From NCBI RefSeq assembly GCF_038396765.1, contig NZ_CP150096.1:1-64000 (forward strand): 64,000 nt of DNA, read 5' to 3'. The notes below the pieces were generated by a model. The model saw nothing but the letters and a program-made list of their open reading frames with translations. It was not told the origin of the DNA and did not search any database. Shown piece by piece: positions 8,004-17,468 of this stretch. The position numbers and the translations under genes were made by a program. The DNA comes from Chitinophaga caseinilytica. Lineage in GTDB: Bacteria > Bacteroidota > Bacteroidia > Chitinophagales > Chitinophagaceae. Numbering within the stretch: position 1 is the stretch's first letter; every line of letters starts with the position of its first letter.

Positions 8004-8960
8004 TTGAGCACACAACCACATATCACTGTCACCGACGAGCTGCTCGTAAGATTCCTGGCCGGAGAGGCGGGTCCTGAAGAGGCGATGGCCGTAGGCCGCT
8101 GGCTGGAAACGCCCGCCAACGCCGCTGCTTTCGAAAAGCTGCAGCAGGCCTGGGATTCCTCCGGCCCGGGGCGCCCTTATACCGCGCCAGACGTACCGGC
8201 CGCGTGGGAGCAATGGCAACAGGCGCAGCAACCCTCCCCTGTCCGCCGGCTCTGGCCGCGATGGGCGGCGGCAGCAGCAGTGGTTTTGCTGGCCGGTGGC
8301 GCGTGGTTCCTCCTGCGCAAATTTTCGTCCGGGAACAACCCCGTAGCCACTTTCGAGTCCGGCAGGCAACCACAATCCTTCACCCTGCCCGACGGATCGC
8401 TGGCCACGCTGCAACCCGGCGCCAAAGCGGTTTTCGTGGACGGGCGGCATGTGGAGCTGAGCGGCAGCGCGGAATTTGAAGCCAAAACAGATCCCGAAAA
8501 CCCTTTCAGCGTGCATGCGGGCCCGTTGATGATCAAAGTCGTAGGCACCGTGTTCGATGTGCAGCAATATGCCGACAGCATCACGGTTTCTGTGAGCGAA
8601 GGCGCTGTACTGGCGATCGGGGAATCGGATTCGATGTTGCTCAAAGCGGGCATGAAAGGGAATTACCTGCTGCGCGAAGCGCGATTCTCCGGCACACCCG
8701 TTCCCGCAGCCGGACTGAAACCTTCCAAAACGGTGTTCGAATTCAACGACACGCCGCTCGGCGAAGCCGTGCAACGGTTGACGGACGCTTACGGCATCCC
8801 CGTTGTGCTCGACAATCCTGCATTGGCCAACTGCCGCATCAACACCACTTTTACCGACAAACCGCTGGATTATGTGCTGACCGTGATCACGGAATCCCTG
8901 CGGCTGGAATACCGCAAAGCGAACGACACGGTTTACATTTATGGAAATGCATGTGAATAG
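8004..8960 (+). CDS. FecR family anti-sigma factor
   Basis: 318 residues with a TTG start. The cytoplasmic N-terminal region (about 1-80) includes TDELLVRFLAGEAGPEEAMAVGRWL. One transmembrane segment follows (about 87-105, AAAAAVVLLAGGAWFLL). The periplasmic FecR domain (about 120-205) carries FTLPDGSLATLQPGAKAVF and KVVGTVFDVQQY. A DUF4974 domain at the C-terminus carries VFEFNDTPLGEAVQRLTDAYGI. It should hold the adjacent FecI-like sigma factor inactive until signalled by the partner that carries an STN domain. Its last 20 nt overlap the next gene. Confidence 0.9.
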   Translation: MSTQPHITVTDELLVRFLAGEAGPEEAMAVGRWLETPANAAAFEKLQQAWDSSGPGRPYTAPDVPAAWEQWQQAQQPSPVRRLWPRWAAAAAVVLLAGGAWFLLRKFSSGNNPVATFESGRQPQSFTLPDGSLATLQPGAKAVFVDGRHVELSGSAEFEAKTDPENPFSVHAGPLMIKVVGTVFDVQQYADSITVSVSEGAVLAIGESDSMLLKAGMKGNYLLREARFSGTPVPAAGLKPSKTVFEFNDTPLGEAVQRLTDAYGIPVVLDNPALANCRINTTFTDKPLDYVLTVITESLRLEYRKANDTVYIYGNACE

Positions 8961-10410
8961 GTGGTGGTTGCGATGGTGGCCCCTGGCGTTGCTCTTTTTC
9001 GCCCTCCGTTCGGCGGGGCAAGACGCTTTGCGCAAGCGGGTTTCGCTGCCTTCCACCCTGATCGCTGCGGGCGAATTGCGCAAAGAGATCTCCCGGCAAA
9101 CGGGGCTCCAGTTTTCCTTCGGTTCCAACACCATCCGGCCCGGGCAACTCATCCGGCTTCCACAAAAAAGTTATACCGCGAAAGCGTTGCTGGACGCGAT
9201 GCAGCAGCAACTGAAAGCGGATTACAAGATTTACGAAGACCATATCATCTTCACAAAGCGAAACAATGCCGCCGCGGAATCGCGGAATGGGAACCCATCG
9301 GCGGAAAATGTTACCGCAAAGAACGGAGGAAAAGCCTCACCGGACAGGCAATTCAATCCCCCGAACATTATTGCACAAAATGGGAAGAAGGGTGCTGCGG
9401 ATAGGAAATCCGATCCAACCAATTCTTCAACTGACAACGCTGATGTTTTGAAAGGAAAGAAATCTGCGCAGGAGGTTAAACTCAATTCGCAAAACACATC
9501 GGCACAGAATGGGAAGAATGGTGCTGGGGATGAGCCGGCCAATACCCTTTCAGACAGTATCAATTCAAAAACTGTCGCTACACCATCTCCAGATGAACAA
9601 AATGCTCCTACTCAACTGAACGGCGCTGCGAAGCCGGGAAAACCTGCTTCCAGACAAAACCCCGCAGCCCCTTCCAGCGACCAGACGATCGGAGGAACCA
9701 CGTCCAACCAACTATCGCTCCCGCTGCAATTCCCTACCGCCCATGCCGACGAGCGCATCCGCCAGCGGGCGTATCGCCTGGTACCGGAGCGTCGCCCGGC
9801 ACCACAAACCGTTTCCGGCAGCGCTCCCGCCATCCGAGAACGCAAATCGCCGTTCGATATCAACAACGGCATCTTCAGCAGATACACCGCCGCAGGCATC
9901 GAAGCCACGGAATATTTCCCCGCCAACGGCTTCTTCAAAGCCGGCGTTTCCATCCTCCACGGCATCATCGGCTACAGCAGCAACGGCACTTACGGCTCGT
10001 TGCGCTACGGCGCCGGCTCCCGGTGGACTTTCAGCGAACGCTGGCATGTACAGGCAAGTTTCACCACCGGCATCGTAGAAAAGAAACTCGAATCGGACTC
10101 GGGCATCATCATCCAGAAAACCATCGATGTCAGGGAAAGGCTTCACCGCATCGGCCTCCAGGCAGAACGAACGCTGGGCAAACGCTGGGGCCTCGTTGGC
10201 GGATTGTCGTGGAACATGCTCAACCGGACCAACACCGATAAGGGAACACGCTTCTCACCGGGCGACCGTATCTTCGACGGCCCCGTTCCTGAAGATGGCT
10301 ACCGCGCCATAAAACCTTTCTACACCCTTTCATCCAAATTCAGCGAAGGCAATAAAACCTGGAAAGACCGCTGGTTAGGTATTCAGGTTGGTATTTACTT
10401 CCGGCTGTAA
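8941..10410 (+). CDS. STN-domain protein fused to a C-terminal beta-barrel-like region
   Basis: 489 residues. A signal peptide (about 1-26, WWPLALLFFALRSAGQ) is followed by a secretin/TonB short N-terminal (STN) domain (about 38-105: AGELRKEISRQTGLQFSF, SYTAKALLDAMQQQL). A polar, Asn/Lys/Ala-rich linker (about 106-270) has imperfect repeats of the form AQNGKKGAADRKSDP. The C-terminal part (about 290-489) has alternating aromatic/Gly strands and ends in GIQVGIYFRL, as in outer-membrane barrels. It overlaps fecR by 20 nt, the place where a SusC-like receptor normally sits. It is too short for a TonB-dependent receptor with a plug. It may be a signalling partner for FecR; inferred from context. 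Confidence 0.7.
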   Translation: MEMHVNRWWLRWWPLALLFFALRSAGQDALRKRVSLPSTLIAAGELRKEISRQTGLQFSFGSNTIRPGQLIRLPQKSYTAKALLDAMQQQLKADYKIYEDHIIFTKRNNAAAESRNGNPSAENVTAKNGGKASPDRQFNPPNIIAQNGKKGAADRKSDPTNSSTDNADVLKGKKSAQEVKLNSQNTSAQNGKNGAGDEPANTLSDSINSKTVATPSPDEQNAPTQLNGAAKPGKPASRQNPAAPSSDQTIGGTTSNQLSLPLQFPTAHADERIRQRAYRLVPERRPAPQTVSGSAPAIRERKSPFDINNGIFSRYTAAGIEATEYFPANGFFKAGVSILHGIIGYSSNGTYGSLRYGAGSRWTFSERWHVQASFTTGIVEKKLESDSGIIIQKTIDVRERLHRIGLQAERTLGKRWGLVGGLSWNMLNRTNTDKGTRFSPGDRIFDGPVPEDGYRAIKPFYTLSSKFSEGNKTWKDRWLGIQVGIYFRL

Positions 10411-10480
10411 TTTTTTTCCGCCGCCATTCAGGGTAAGCCGGCAGACGCGTGTGTTACTGGGAAACCAATTCGGAGAAACC

Positions 10481-11494
10481 ATGTACATCTCGCTTCGTCA
10501 GCAATTCAAAAAATGGTTCTACCACGCGCCCGTGCTGTGGCCCTTCATCGAAACCCTCCAGGGCCTCGCCTACGTGGCAGACTATTTCTATTACTACCGC
10601 ATGCCCGGCCATAAAAACCGCCTCAGCGTGCGGGAAATCAATATCGAGTTCGCCAGCCAGTGCAACTTGCGCTGCTCCTTCTGTTCGCTCGATCACTTCA
10701 AGCCCAAACAGGCCATCAGCGCCGAAACGCTCGATCTGTTCTTTTCCCAGATGATGGCCGATAGCCGGTTCCGGAAAGTGGAAGTCATCAATCTCCACAA
10801 CGGCGGCGAAATCCTCCTTCATCCCAAACGACTGGAAATGCTGGCGGTCATCGGCAAATACAAACAGCAGGCCCGCGCCCTCCGCCTCCCATTCCCCGAA
10901 ATCCGCATGCTCACCAACGGCATGCTCCTGCGCGAAAAACTGGCGGAAGAAATCCTGCAACTCGGTGTGGTAGACGTGATCGGCCTCAGCTTCGACGGCG
11001 GAACGCCGGAAGCCTTCGAAACCATGCGCAAAAACGCCATCTGGCCCGTCTTCTTCCAAAACGTGAAAAACCTCCAGGCCGTCAACGCCCGCCTCGGCAA
11101 ACCGGCCCGCCTGTACGGCATCACCTGCATCCCCGCCGGAAATCCACTCAATACCAAATGGATGCACCCCCAATTCCGGGAACTGTACGACGGGCTCGAC
11201 TGGTTCGAACTGCGCCGCCTCCACAACTGGGCCGGTGAAATTTCGACGGTTTCCGCGCGGGAGAAACGCCACAAGATCGGTTGCAGCATGCTCATGAAAC
11301 AAATGGTGCTCCTTCCCAACGGCGATATCACCGTCTGCTGCAGCGATCTCAACAGCAAAGGTGTGGTGGGCAACCTCCAGCAGCAAGACCTCGTTTCCAT
11401 CCTCCACTCCGAAAACCGCAAACGCTACCTCAACCTCCTGCTGCGCCGCCGCAAATCGCAGCTGGACCTTTGCCGCGACTGCGAAACCTTTTAA
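10481..11494 (+). CDS. Radical SAM/SPASM domain protein
   Basis: 337 residues. The radical SAM cluster motif CNLRCSFC (C61, C65, C68) binds the [4Fe-4S] that cleaves S-adenosylmethionine. A C-terminal SPASM-like region has CCSDLNSKG (about 280) and LCRDC at the end, likely holding auxiliary clusters. Such proteins modify peptides or small molecules by radical chemistry. An N-terminal segment rich in aromatic residues (YVADYFYYYRMPG) is common in Bacteroidota members linked to glycan or lipid loci. No precursor peptide gene is adjacent, so the substrate is unknown. A bidirectional terminator follows. Confidence 0.85.
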   Translation: MYISLRQQFKKWFYHAPVLWPFIETLQGLAYVADYFYYYRMPGHKNRLSVREINIEFASQCNLRCSFCSLDHFKPKQAISAETLDLFFSQMMADSRFRKVEVINLHNGGEILLHPKRLEMLAVIGKYKQQARALRLPFPEIRMLTNGMLLREKLAEEILQLGVVDVIGLSFDGGTPEAFETMRKNAIWPVFFQNVKNLQAVNARLGKPARLYGITCIPAGNPLNTKWMHPQFRELYDGLDWFELRRLHNWAGEISTVSAREKRHKIGCSMLMKQMVLLPNGDITVCCSDLNSKGVVGNLQQQDLVSILHSENRKRYLNLLLRRRKSQLDLCRDCETF

Positions 11495-11516
11495 CCTGCA
11501 ACTATATGCATAAAAA

Positions 11517-11542
11517 AAGGCTCCCGGTGCCGGGAGCCTTTT
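11517..11542. terminator. Bidirectional rho-independent terminator
   Basis: A perfect 9-bp stem GGCTCCCGG/CCGGGAGCC with a 2-nt centre, flanked by A7 on the left and T4 on the right. It lies between the convergent radical SAM gene and the M1 peptidase gene and can serve both. Confidence 0.85.
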
Positions 11543-11563
11543 CCTATATCTGGATAATTTCCT

Positions 11564-13441
11564 TTACCGGGAAACCGCCTTGTTGTTGCTCCGGTCGATA
11601 TCCGCCAACCGCTGGCTGGGATCGATCTCCACGGATTGCAATTGCGACAGCGGGTGGTTCAGCTCCACGCGGTAGCTGGGCTGCGTCCATTTCCAGCCGT
11701 CGTGCACGATGCGCTGCACGCTTTCGTCTTCAGCGGGTTTGATACCGAACATGAGCGTCAGCGGGATGTAATGCAGTTCCTTCCGGCCGTCTTTCATTTC
11801 CACCATCAGGTCTATGGGCATGGGGAAATCGCCGGCGTTGCGGATCACGATGATGGTTTTACCGTTGGATTCGTATACACTGTCCAGCCCATAATTGATG
11901 TGGCGGGTGGTGTTCATCATGTATTGCAGGTACCAATCCAGCTGCAGGCCGCTTTCCTTTTCCATCACGCGCACGAAATCTTTCGCGTTGGGATGCTTGA
12001 AGCGCCAGTCGCGGTAATAGCGGTGCAGGCCCGCGTCGCGGTTGGCCGCGCCGATCACGTAGCCCAGCTGCTCGAGGAACACGGCGCCCTTCGAATAGGA
12101 GCTGATGCTATAGCCGAAGTTGGTGTTATAATGATCGGAATGCGTGCTGATCGGCTCCTCGAAGCCACGGCGCACCAGCATGAAATAGTTGTTGTAGCTG
12201 CCTTCGTGGTGCCATTTCCCCTTCAGCGAATCGATCGTTTCGCCGATGGTATTGTCTTCCGCGAAAGTGGTGAAACCTTCGTCCATCCAGGGGTACAGGC
12301 TTTCATTGGTGGCCAGCATGCCCTGGTACCAGGAGTGCATCCATTCGTGGATGGCCACGCCGTACAGTCCGTCGATCTTACCATTGCCCATGATGAGCGT
12401 GGCCATGGGATATTCCATGCCGCCGTCTCCTCCCTGGATGAAGGAATATTGATCCCAGGCATATTCGCCGTAATGTTTTTTGATGTAGGCGTAGGCAGCG
12501 GGGATCATCTCCGCCAGCTTCGGCCAGGTTTCGCGGGTGGTTTCGTTTTCGAGGTAGAAGAAGTGGGCGGTGAAGTTGTCCACTTTTTTATTGATGTGTT
12601 TGTAATCCGGATCGGCCGCCCACACGAAATCGTGTACGTTCGGCGCGATGAAGTGCCAGGTGAGCGTGTTTCCGGAAGCGCGCGTCACTTTCGCGCCCGG
12701 CGTTTCATAACCGTACCCGATCGAATTGGGGTTCTGGAGATAACCGGTACCTGCCAGCACGAATTTCCTGTCGATCGAAATCTTCACATCATAATCTCCC
12801 CAAACACCGTAAAATTCCCGGGCGATGTACGGCGTGGGATGCCAGCCTTCATAATCGTATTCGCACATTTTCGGGTACCACTGGGCCATGGAATAATCTA
12901 CGCCTTCCTTGTTGTTCCGGCCACTGCGGCGGATCTGAACAGGCACCTGCGCCTCGAACTCCATGTCGAAAGTAACGGTGCTGTGCGGAAGGATGGGCTT
13001 GTCTAGCTGCACCACGAGGATCGTTTCTTCGGTTTTCCAGGCCTGCTGGCGACCGTCCATTTTGAGCGACAGTACTTTCTGGTAGCCGATCTCGTCGGGT
13101 GTGAGCCTGGAAATGCGGTCGGTAACGCGGGCATCCCAGTCGTGGCGGTTATTGCCCTGCGCGTCTTTGCCTACGATCTTCTTGCCCAGCTCCTGGCTGC
13201 GCTGGTCCATCATGCTGCCGGGCTGGAACGCGTTCCAGTACAGGTGATAAAACACGCGAAAAAGGGTGTCGGGAGAATTGTTGGTGTATGCCAGCTGCTG
13301 TTTGCCGGTAAAGCGATGTGCCTTCACGTCCATCGCGATATCCATTTTGTATTTAACGCGCTGCTGCCAACGGTCGGTTTGCGCGTTGGCGGCGGCGGTG
13401 CCCAGCAAAAACAAGACAACCGGGCCAAGTATTCTTTTCAT
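11564..13441 (-). CDS. Secreted M1 family zinc metallopeptidase
   Basis: 625 residues with an N-terminal signal peptide (MKRILGPVVLFLLGTAAANAQ). The gluzincin motif HEWMH is at residues 365-369, and 18 residues later the third zinc ligand Glu lies in MDEGF, the exact HExxH-x18-E spacing of M1 aminopeptidases. An N-terminal beta-domain of the M1 type (YKMDIAMDVKAHRFTGKQQLAY) precedes it. The usual GxMEN exopeptidase motif is represented by GGMEYP. Probably a periplasmic or exported aminopeptidase. It lies downstream of the injection-system genes on the same strand, 74 nt after them, but is a common stand-alone gene in this phylum. Confidence 0.9.
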   Translation of the reverse strand: MKRILGPVVLFLLGTAAANAQTDRWQQRVKYKMDIAMDVKAHRFTGKQQLAYTNNSPDTLFRVFYHLYWNAFQPGSMMDQRSQELGKKIVGKDAQGNNRHDWDARVTDRISRLTPDEIGYQKVLSLKMDGRQQAWKTEETILVVQLDKPILPHSTVTFDMEFEAQVPVQIRRSGRNNKEGVDYSMAQWYPKMCEYDYEGWHPTPYIAREFYGVWGDYDVKISIDRKFVLAGTGYLQNPNSIGYGYETPGAKVTRASGNTLTWHFIAPNVHDFVWAADPDYKHINKKVDNFTAHFFYLENETTRETWPKLAEMIPAAYAYIKKHYGEYAWDQYSFIQGGDGGMEYPMATLIMGNGKIDGLYGVAIHEWMHSWYQGMLATNESLYPWMDEGFTTFAEDNTIGETIDSLKGKWHHEGSYNNYFMLVRRGFEEPISTHSDHYNTNFGYSISSYSKGAVFLEQLGYVIGAANRDAGLHRYYRDWRFKHPNAKDFVRVMEKESGLQLDWYLQYMMNTTRHINYGLDSVYESNGKTIIVIRNAGDFPMPIDLMVEMKDGRKELHYIPLTLMFGIKPAEDESVQRIVHDGWKWTQPSYRVELNHPLSQLQSVEIDPSQRLADIDRSNNKAVSR

Positions 13442-13515
13442 GTTGCCAAAATTGGTAAAGGGACGAAAATAGGGAAAATTCGGGGTAGGAAAACCAGTTT
13501 TGGGATGTGCGGCGG

Positions 13516-16500
13516 CTACCGGCCGTCGAAGTCGGGGAATCTCCAGAAGGCGAAGGAGGCCACCATATTTACTTTGTCGCCTGCTTTTTCGCCGCTGAAT
13601 ATATGGTAAACGAGCAAGGGCGGGGAACCTTCTGCCAGGGTGCGGTGTACGTTCAGCGATTCGTTGGTGTCGGTTTCGTCGTCGATCTGCACGCTCTTAG
13701 TGGTATCGAGCAGCAGGAATTTGGTGAGATCGACCACCACTTTCACGGTCTGGCCTTCCTTCTCGATGTTTGCCACTTTGGCTGCCGCGCCCAGCCTGGA
13801 GCCGCCGGTAGTTTTGGCAACGAAGAGCGCGCCGTAGCTGCGTTCCAGTATCCTGATCCCGTTCTTGTCGACCAACTTCCAGTCTACGGAATCGAGGTCT
13901 TTCTTCAGTGCTTCGTCTGTGGGGAATTCTTTCTCCATGGCGGCTTTCACGGCAGGGAGCTTGTAGAATTCCTCCAGTTTCTTCCGGGCTTCGTCGTCCA
14001 GTTTTTCCTGTGCCTTGCGTTCCCTTTCGGCTTTTTCGAAGGCTTCTACTGCTTTGGCTTTTTCATACACGCCGTCTTTTTCCAGGCCTTTCTTGTCGTA
14101 GACTTTCTGGGTAGTGCCGCCGCCGGCTTTCCCGTCGGCATGGATGCCAAGGGATTCCTGCAGGTCGTACACCGCGTTGGCGAATTCCTCGCTGCCTGCA
14201 TCGGTAGCGCCGGGCTGGAATATGTTGGGATCCCATCCGATGGCTTTCTGGTAGCCCTGGTTGGCTTTTTTGGCGTTGTCGTAGTTGATCTTGCGTTTTA
14301 CGTTTTTGAGGGCTTTGGCCAGGTCGATCTTTTCACCGGCTTTGGCGTTTTCGATACGTCTTTTCAGTTCTTCCGGTTTGAGGCCGGATTTGTTCATGGC
14401 TTCCACGATAGTTTTATAGTCTTCCGCGGTCATGGGTTTATCGCCTTGTTCGAACACTTTGTTCAGTTCGGCGAGGATCTCGTCTTTGTGTTCGGCTTCC
14501 CATTCCTGGCGGGCTTTCACCCATTTGGGATCGTTGGGATTGATCTTCCCGGCGTTTGCACCGATAGCGCCCACGCCGCCACCGCCGCCTTTGCCTTTCA
14601 CCATGCGCTTGCATTCCGCCGCTTCCGCGAGGTACGGTTTCAGCGGCGTACCCTCGAGCGTATCGATCATGAAATTATGCAGCTTTTCGCCTACGATCGC
14701 GTCCATCAGTGCGGCGGCCGCGGGTTTGGCGATATCGTTCTCGAAATAATCGGTGCGCATCAGCAGGTTGAGCCCCGCTTCGATCCCCAGTTGCGCCACC
14801 AGCCCCCAAAGGCAGCCCAGGCCGGGAGGCAGCCCGCACGACGCGATCTGGACGCCTAACCTAACGGCGATCTCCACCTTGCTAAGGATTTCCTGCCATT
14901 CGCGGATCTTGTCCACCGTGTCCGTGAACTCTTTGATGGTAGCTTCATGTTTTTCGATCTCCTTGTCGAACTTTTCCTTGAAGCTCATGATCTGGCAACA
15001 TTGCGGTTGCAGCTCCTTCGTGAGCTCGTCCGCTTTCTCCTCCAGGCCTTTCTCATATTTATTCACGATCACGCCGAGAATGCTGTTCATGCAATTCACG
15101 AACGACTGGAACGCGGATGCTATCATTTCCTTGAAAATGGCCGCTGCCAGCCGGATAATAACTTTGGTAGCGGTTTTCTTCCATCCGTCGAACGTGCCTT
15201 CCGTTTTCTGGTGTTCCGCCGCTTTCTCGCGATGCTTGCGGAACTTCTCGCGGATCTTGTGGAAAAACTCTTCGATCTTGTCGAACGTTTGCCCGAACTT
15301 GAATCGCAATGCGCCGAATATCCTTCCCCGGAAACCGCTCCAGAAGCGGATATCTTTCGCCTGCTTGAATTTTTTGGTCGTGTCGGCGGTGGATTTGATC
15401 CCCAGTTTCTTATCTACTTTCCCGCGTTTGAGTACACCTTTCGCTTCTTCTTTCAGGAATTTCTTCGGTTTTTCCTTCCCGCTTTTCCCCGTCACCCAAA
15501 CCTGCCGTTTATCTTCCCAGGCCTTGCCAGCGGCTTTCCAATCCGTTTTCGGCTCGCCTTGCCGCTGGATGCGTTTGGGGCCGAGCGCGGCGTTCATCGT
15601 GGGTTTCTTTTTGCGGAGGTCTTTCAGCAGCGGGTCCAGCTGTTGCAACTGGGCGTCTGCCGCTTCGGGGTAATTCGATTTGGTGTAGGGATGTTGGATA
15701 ATGAAATACACGGCGATGCCGTGACCCATGTTGTATAGCCAGATGCGTTGCGACGTATCTTTCTTGAGAACAGCGCCTGCGCCGGCCTTGGTGTATTCCG
15801 AATCGAACTTGCGATAGTTGAGGGCGTCGGGGATGAGAGGATCGAGGTTCATGGGCGATCCGGAAATGCTCGCGGGCGCGGGGGAGCCCACGTCTTTGTG
15901 CACCTGCGCCACAAACGCGGTGAAACCGTTGATGTAATGGCTTTGCTGGTCGAATCCGCCACCGATCGTATCTTTCGATCCCGGGAAATCGAACAGGAAC
16001 AGGGGCTTGATCTCGCCGATCTGGAACTTGGCGGGGAAGTTGGGCTTCCAGTCCCAGGTATCCGTTTTGGTATCGTATCTCGGGCCGATCTTGATCTGGT
16101 TGGAGCGCTGTTTCATTTCAAGGTACTTCACACCGCCTTTCTGGAAACCTTCGTAGCTGTATTTCACCTTGAGGGGAACGTCGTCTTCCCCATGGATCTT
16201 CGCCCGCACACCGGAAACAACGTGCCCGTCCGATTTATACAGGTCTGCATATCCCGCGCGGTTGAGCCCAACGCCCGTTCGCGTGGCGCCCGGCACGCCG
16301 GCTTCGGTGATCAGGTCGCCGTCTTTCCCGCGCATGACGGTTTGTATTTCGTTGTGCGCCCATTTGCCGAGCCGCTGGATTTTGGGCTGGATGGCGGAGC
16401 TGCCGGTTTGCTGCACCACGTGGGTAAGTTCGTGCGCCAGCAGCCGTTTGCCGGAAGACGACCGGCCGTCGAATTTATTCTGGTTGAAGTAAATGTCTGA

Positions 16501-17463
16501 TCCGTGCGTGAAAGCCTGGGCGTTGATGCTCGCCGCGAGGCTGGAGGCATTTGTGCCCTGGTGCACGCGCACATGACTAAAATCCTGCGCAAACCGCTGC
16601 TCCATGCCGCTGCGCACGTCTTGCGGCAAGGGTTGCCCACCACCTTTGGTAGACCTGAGCCCGGATTCGAACCCCGCGCCCACGCTCCATGCTCCGCCCG
16701 GCGCAGCTTTCGGGCTCACGGTCTCATCTGCCACATCCTTTCCCGGAGTAATGCCCGCCGCTTCGTCGTTCTCCGGCTCTTCCGTGGAAGTGTCTTCTTC
16801 CGTCTCCTCTTTCGACGCCTCCCCGATCTTGCATTCATCGCACTCCCGCTGGATCAGATTGCCGCCGGTAACGCTGGAATACGGCGACCGCTGCACTATT
16901 TCCTCCTTTTCGCAGGCGTCGCACTTTCTTTGCACAGGCTGGTCGTCGAGCCCGCAGGCCGCACATTTCCGTTGTATCGCATCCCCCGAACCTCCGCTGT
17001 ACGCCGATCTTTGTACCATATCTTCCTGCTCGCACGATGCACATTTCCGCTGCACCGGCTTTTCCTCCTCCGCTTCACAGGCCGCGCATTTGCGCTGTAC
17101 CACATCCAACGAACCACCGCCATACGACGATCTTTGTACCATATCTTCGGCATCGCAGGTTGCGCAAGACCGTTGCACCGCCATCGCCGGCGCGCCGGAA
17201 TATTCCCGCTGCACGAAATCGCCGGCGCCACCACCGGGCATTTCCGGCGGGGCAGACGGGTCGGGCGATCGCATGACCACATCGGCCACGGCATCGGCTT
17301 CCCGCTCGTGCGGATCGTCTGGCGGGCTCACTTCCAGCTTCGCCTGCACGGGCATGCCGCCGAAGAACGGACGCTCTTCGTGGCCGGTGCTTTCCGCGCG
17401 TTCCTGCGCAGGCTGGTTGCCGGGATGTACTTGCCCGATATGCGGTGCGGGGTTGGAATGCAT
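13516..17463 (-). CDS. Giant DUF4157 (eCIS_core) protein, putative injection-system cargo
   Basis: 1315 residues. Order: an N-terminal header (about 30-65) with VQAKLEVSPPDDPHEREADA; six CxxC motifs in QRKCAAC-type repeats (about 100-215); an acidic linker; the DUF4157/eCIS_core domain with HELTH at 344-348 (LLAHELTHVVQQTG). A long C-terminal region of no recognised family follows, including a hydrophobic/amphipathic stretch (about 770-810) and a helical Lys/Glu-rich part. A short segment near 1090-1125 (FANAVYDLQESLGIHADG) resembles a peptidoglycan-binding repeat. DUF4157 proteins are typical companions and likely effectors of extracellular contractile injection systems. It lies 5 nt after the chitosanase-like gene. 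Payload activity unknown. Confidence 0.8.
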   Translation of the reverse strand: MHSNPAPHIGQVHPGNQPAQERAESTGHEERPFFGGMPVQAKLEVSPPDDPHEREADAVADVVMRSPDPSAPPEMPGGGAGDFVQREYSGAPAMAVQRSCATCDAEDMVQRSSYGGGSLDVVQRKCAACEAEEEKPVQRKCASCEQEDMVQRSAYSGGSGDAIQRKCAACGLDDQPVQRKCDACEKEEIVQRSPYSSVTGGNLIQRECDECKIGEASKEETEEDTSTEEPENDEAAGITPGKDVADETVSPKAAPGGAWSVGAGFESGLRSTKGGGQPLPQDVRSGMEQRFAQDFSHVRVHQGTNASSLAASINAQAFTHGSDIYFNQNKFDGRSSSGKRLLAHELTHVVQQTGSSAIQPKIQRLGKWAHNEIQTVMRGKDGDLITEAGVPGATRTGVGLNRAGYADLYKSDGHVVSGVRAKIHGEDDVPLKVKYSYEGFQKGGVKYLEMKQRSNQIKIGPRYDTKTDTWDWKPNFPAKFQIGEIKPLFLFDFPGSKDTIGGGFDQQSHYINGFTAFVAQVHKDVGSPAPASISGSPMNLDPLIPDALNYRKFDSEYTKAGAGAVLKKDTSQRIWLYNMGHGIAVYFIIQHPYTKSNYPEAADAQLQQLDPLLKDLRKKKPTMNAALGPKRIQRQGEPKTDWKAAGKAWEDKRQVWVTGKSGKEKPKKFLKEEAKGVLKRGKVDKKLGIKSTADTTKKFKQAKDIRFWSGFRGRIFGALRFKFGQTFDKIEEFFHKIREKFRKHREKAAEHQKTEGTFDGWKKTATKVIIRLAAAIFKEMIASAFQSFVNCMNSILGVIVNKYEKGLEEKADELTKELQPQCCQIMSFKEKFDKEIEKHEATIKEFTDTVDKIREWQEILSKVEIAVRLGVQIASCGLPPGLGCLWGLVAQLGIEAGLNLLMRTDYFENDIAKPAAAALMDAIVGEKLHNFMIDTLEGTPLKPYLAEAAECKRMVKGKGGGGGVGAIGANAGKINPNDPKWVKARQEWEAEHKDEILAELNKVFEQGDKPMTAEDYKTIVEAMNKSGLKPEELKRRIENAKAGEKIDLAKALKNVKRKINYDNAKKANQGYQKAIGWDPNIFQPGATDAGSEEFANAVYDLQESLGIHADGKAGGGTTQKVYDKKGLEKDGVYEKAKAVEAFEKAERERKAQEKLDDEARKKLEEFYKLPAVKAAMEKEFPTDEALKKDLDSVDWKLVDKNGIRILERSYGALFVAKTTGGSRLGAAAKVANIEKEGQTVKVVVDLTKFLLLDTTKSVQIDDETDTNESLNVHRTLAEGSPPLLVYHIFSGEKAGDKVNMVASFAFWRFPDFDGR

Positions 17464-17468
17464 GTTGA

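Noticed and set aside
13507..14859. 450-codon plus-strand frame opposite the giant DUF4157 gene
   Set aside because: Phe/Gly/Val-rich mirror of the Lys/Glu-rich effector; no family features.
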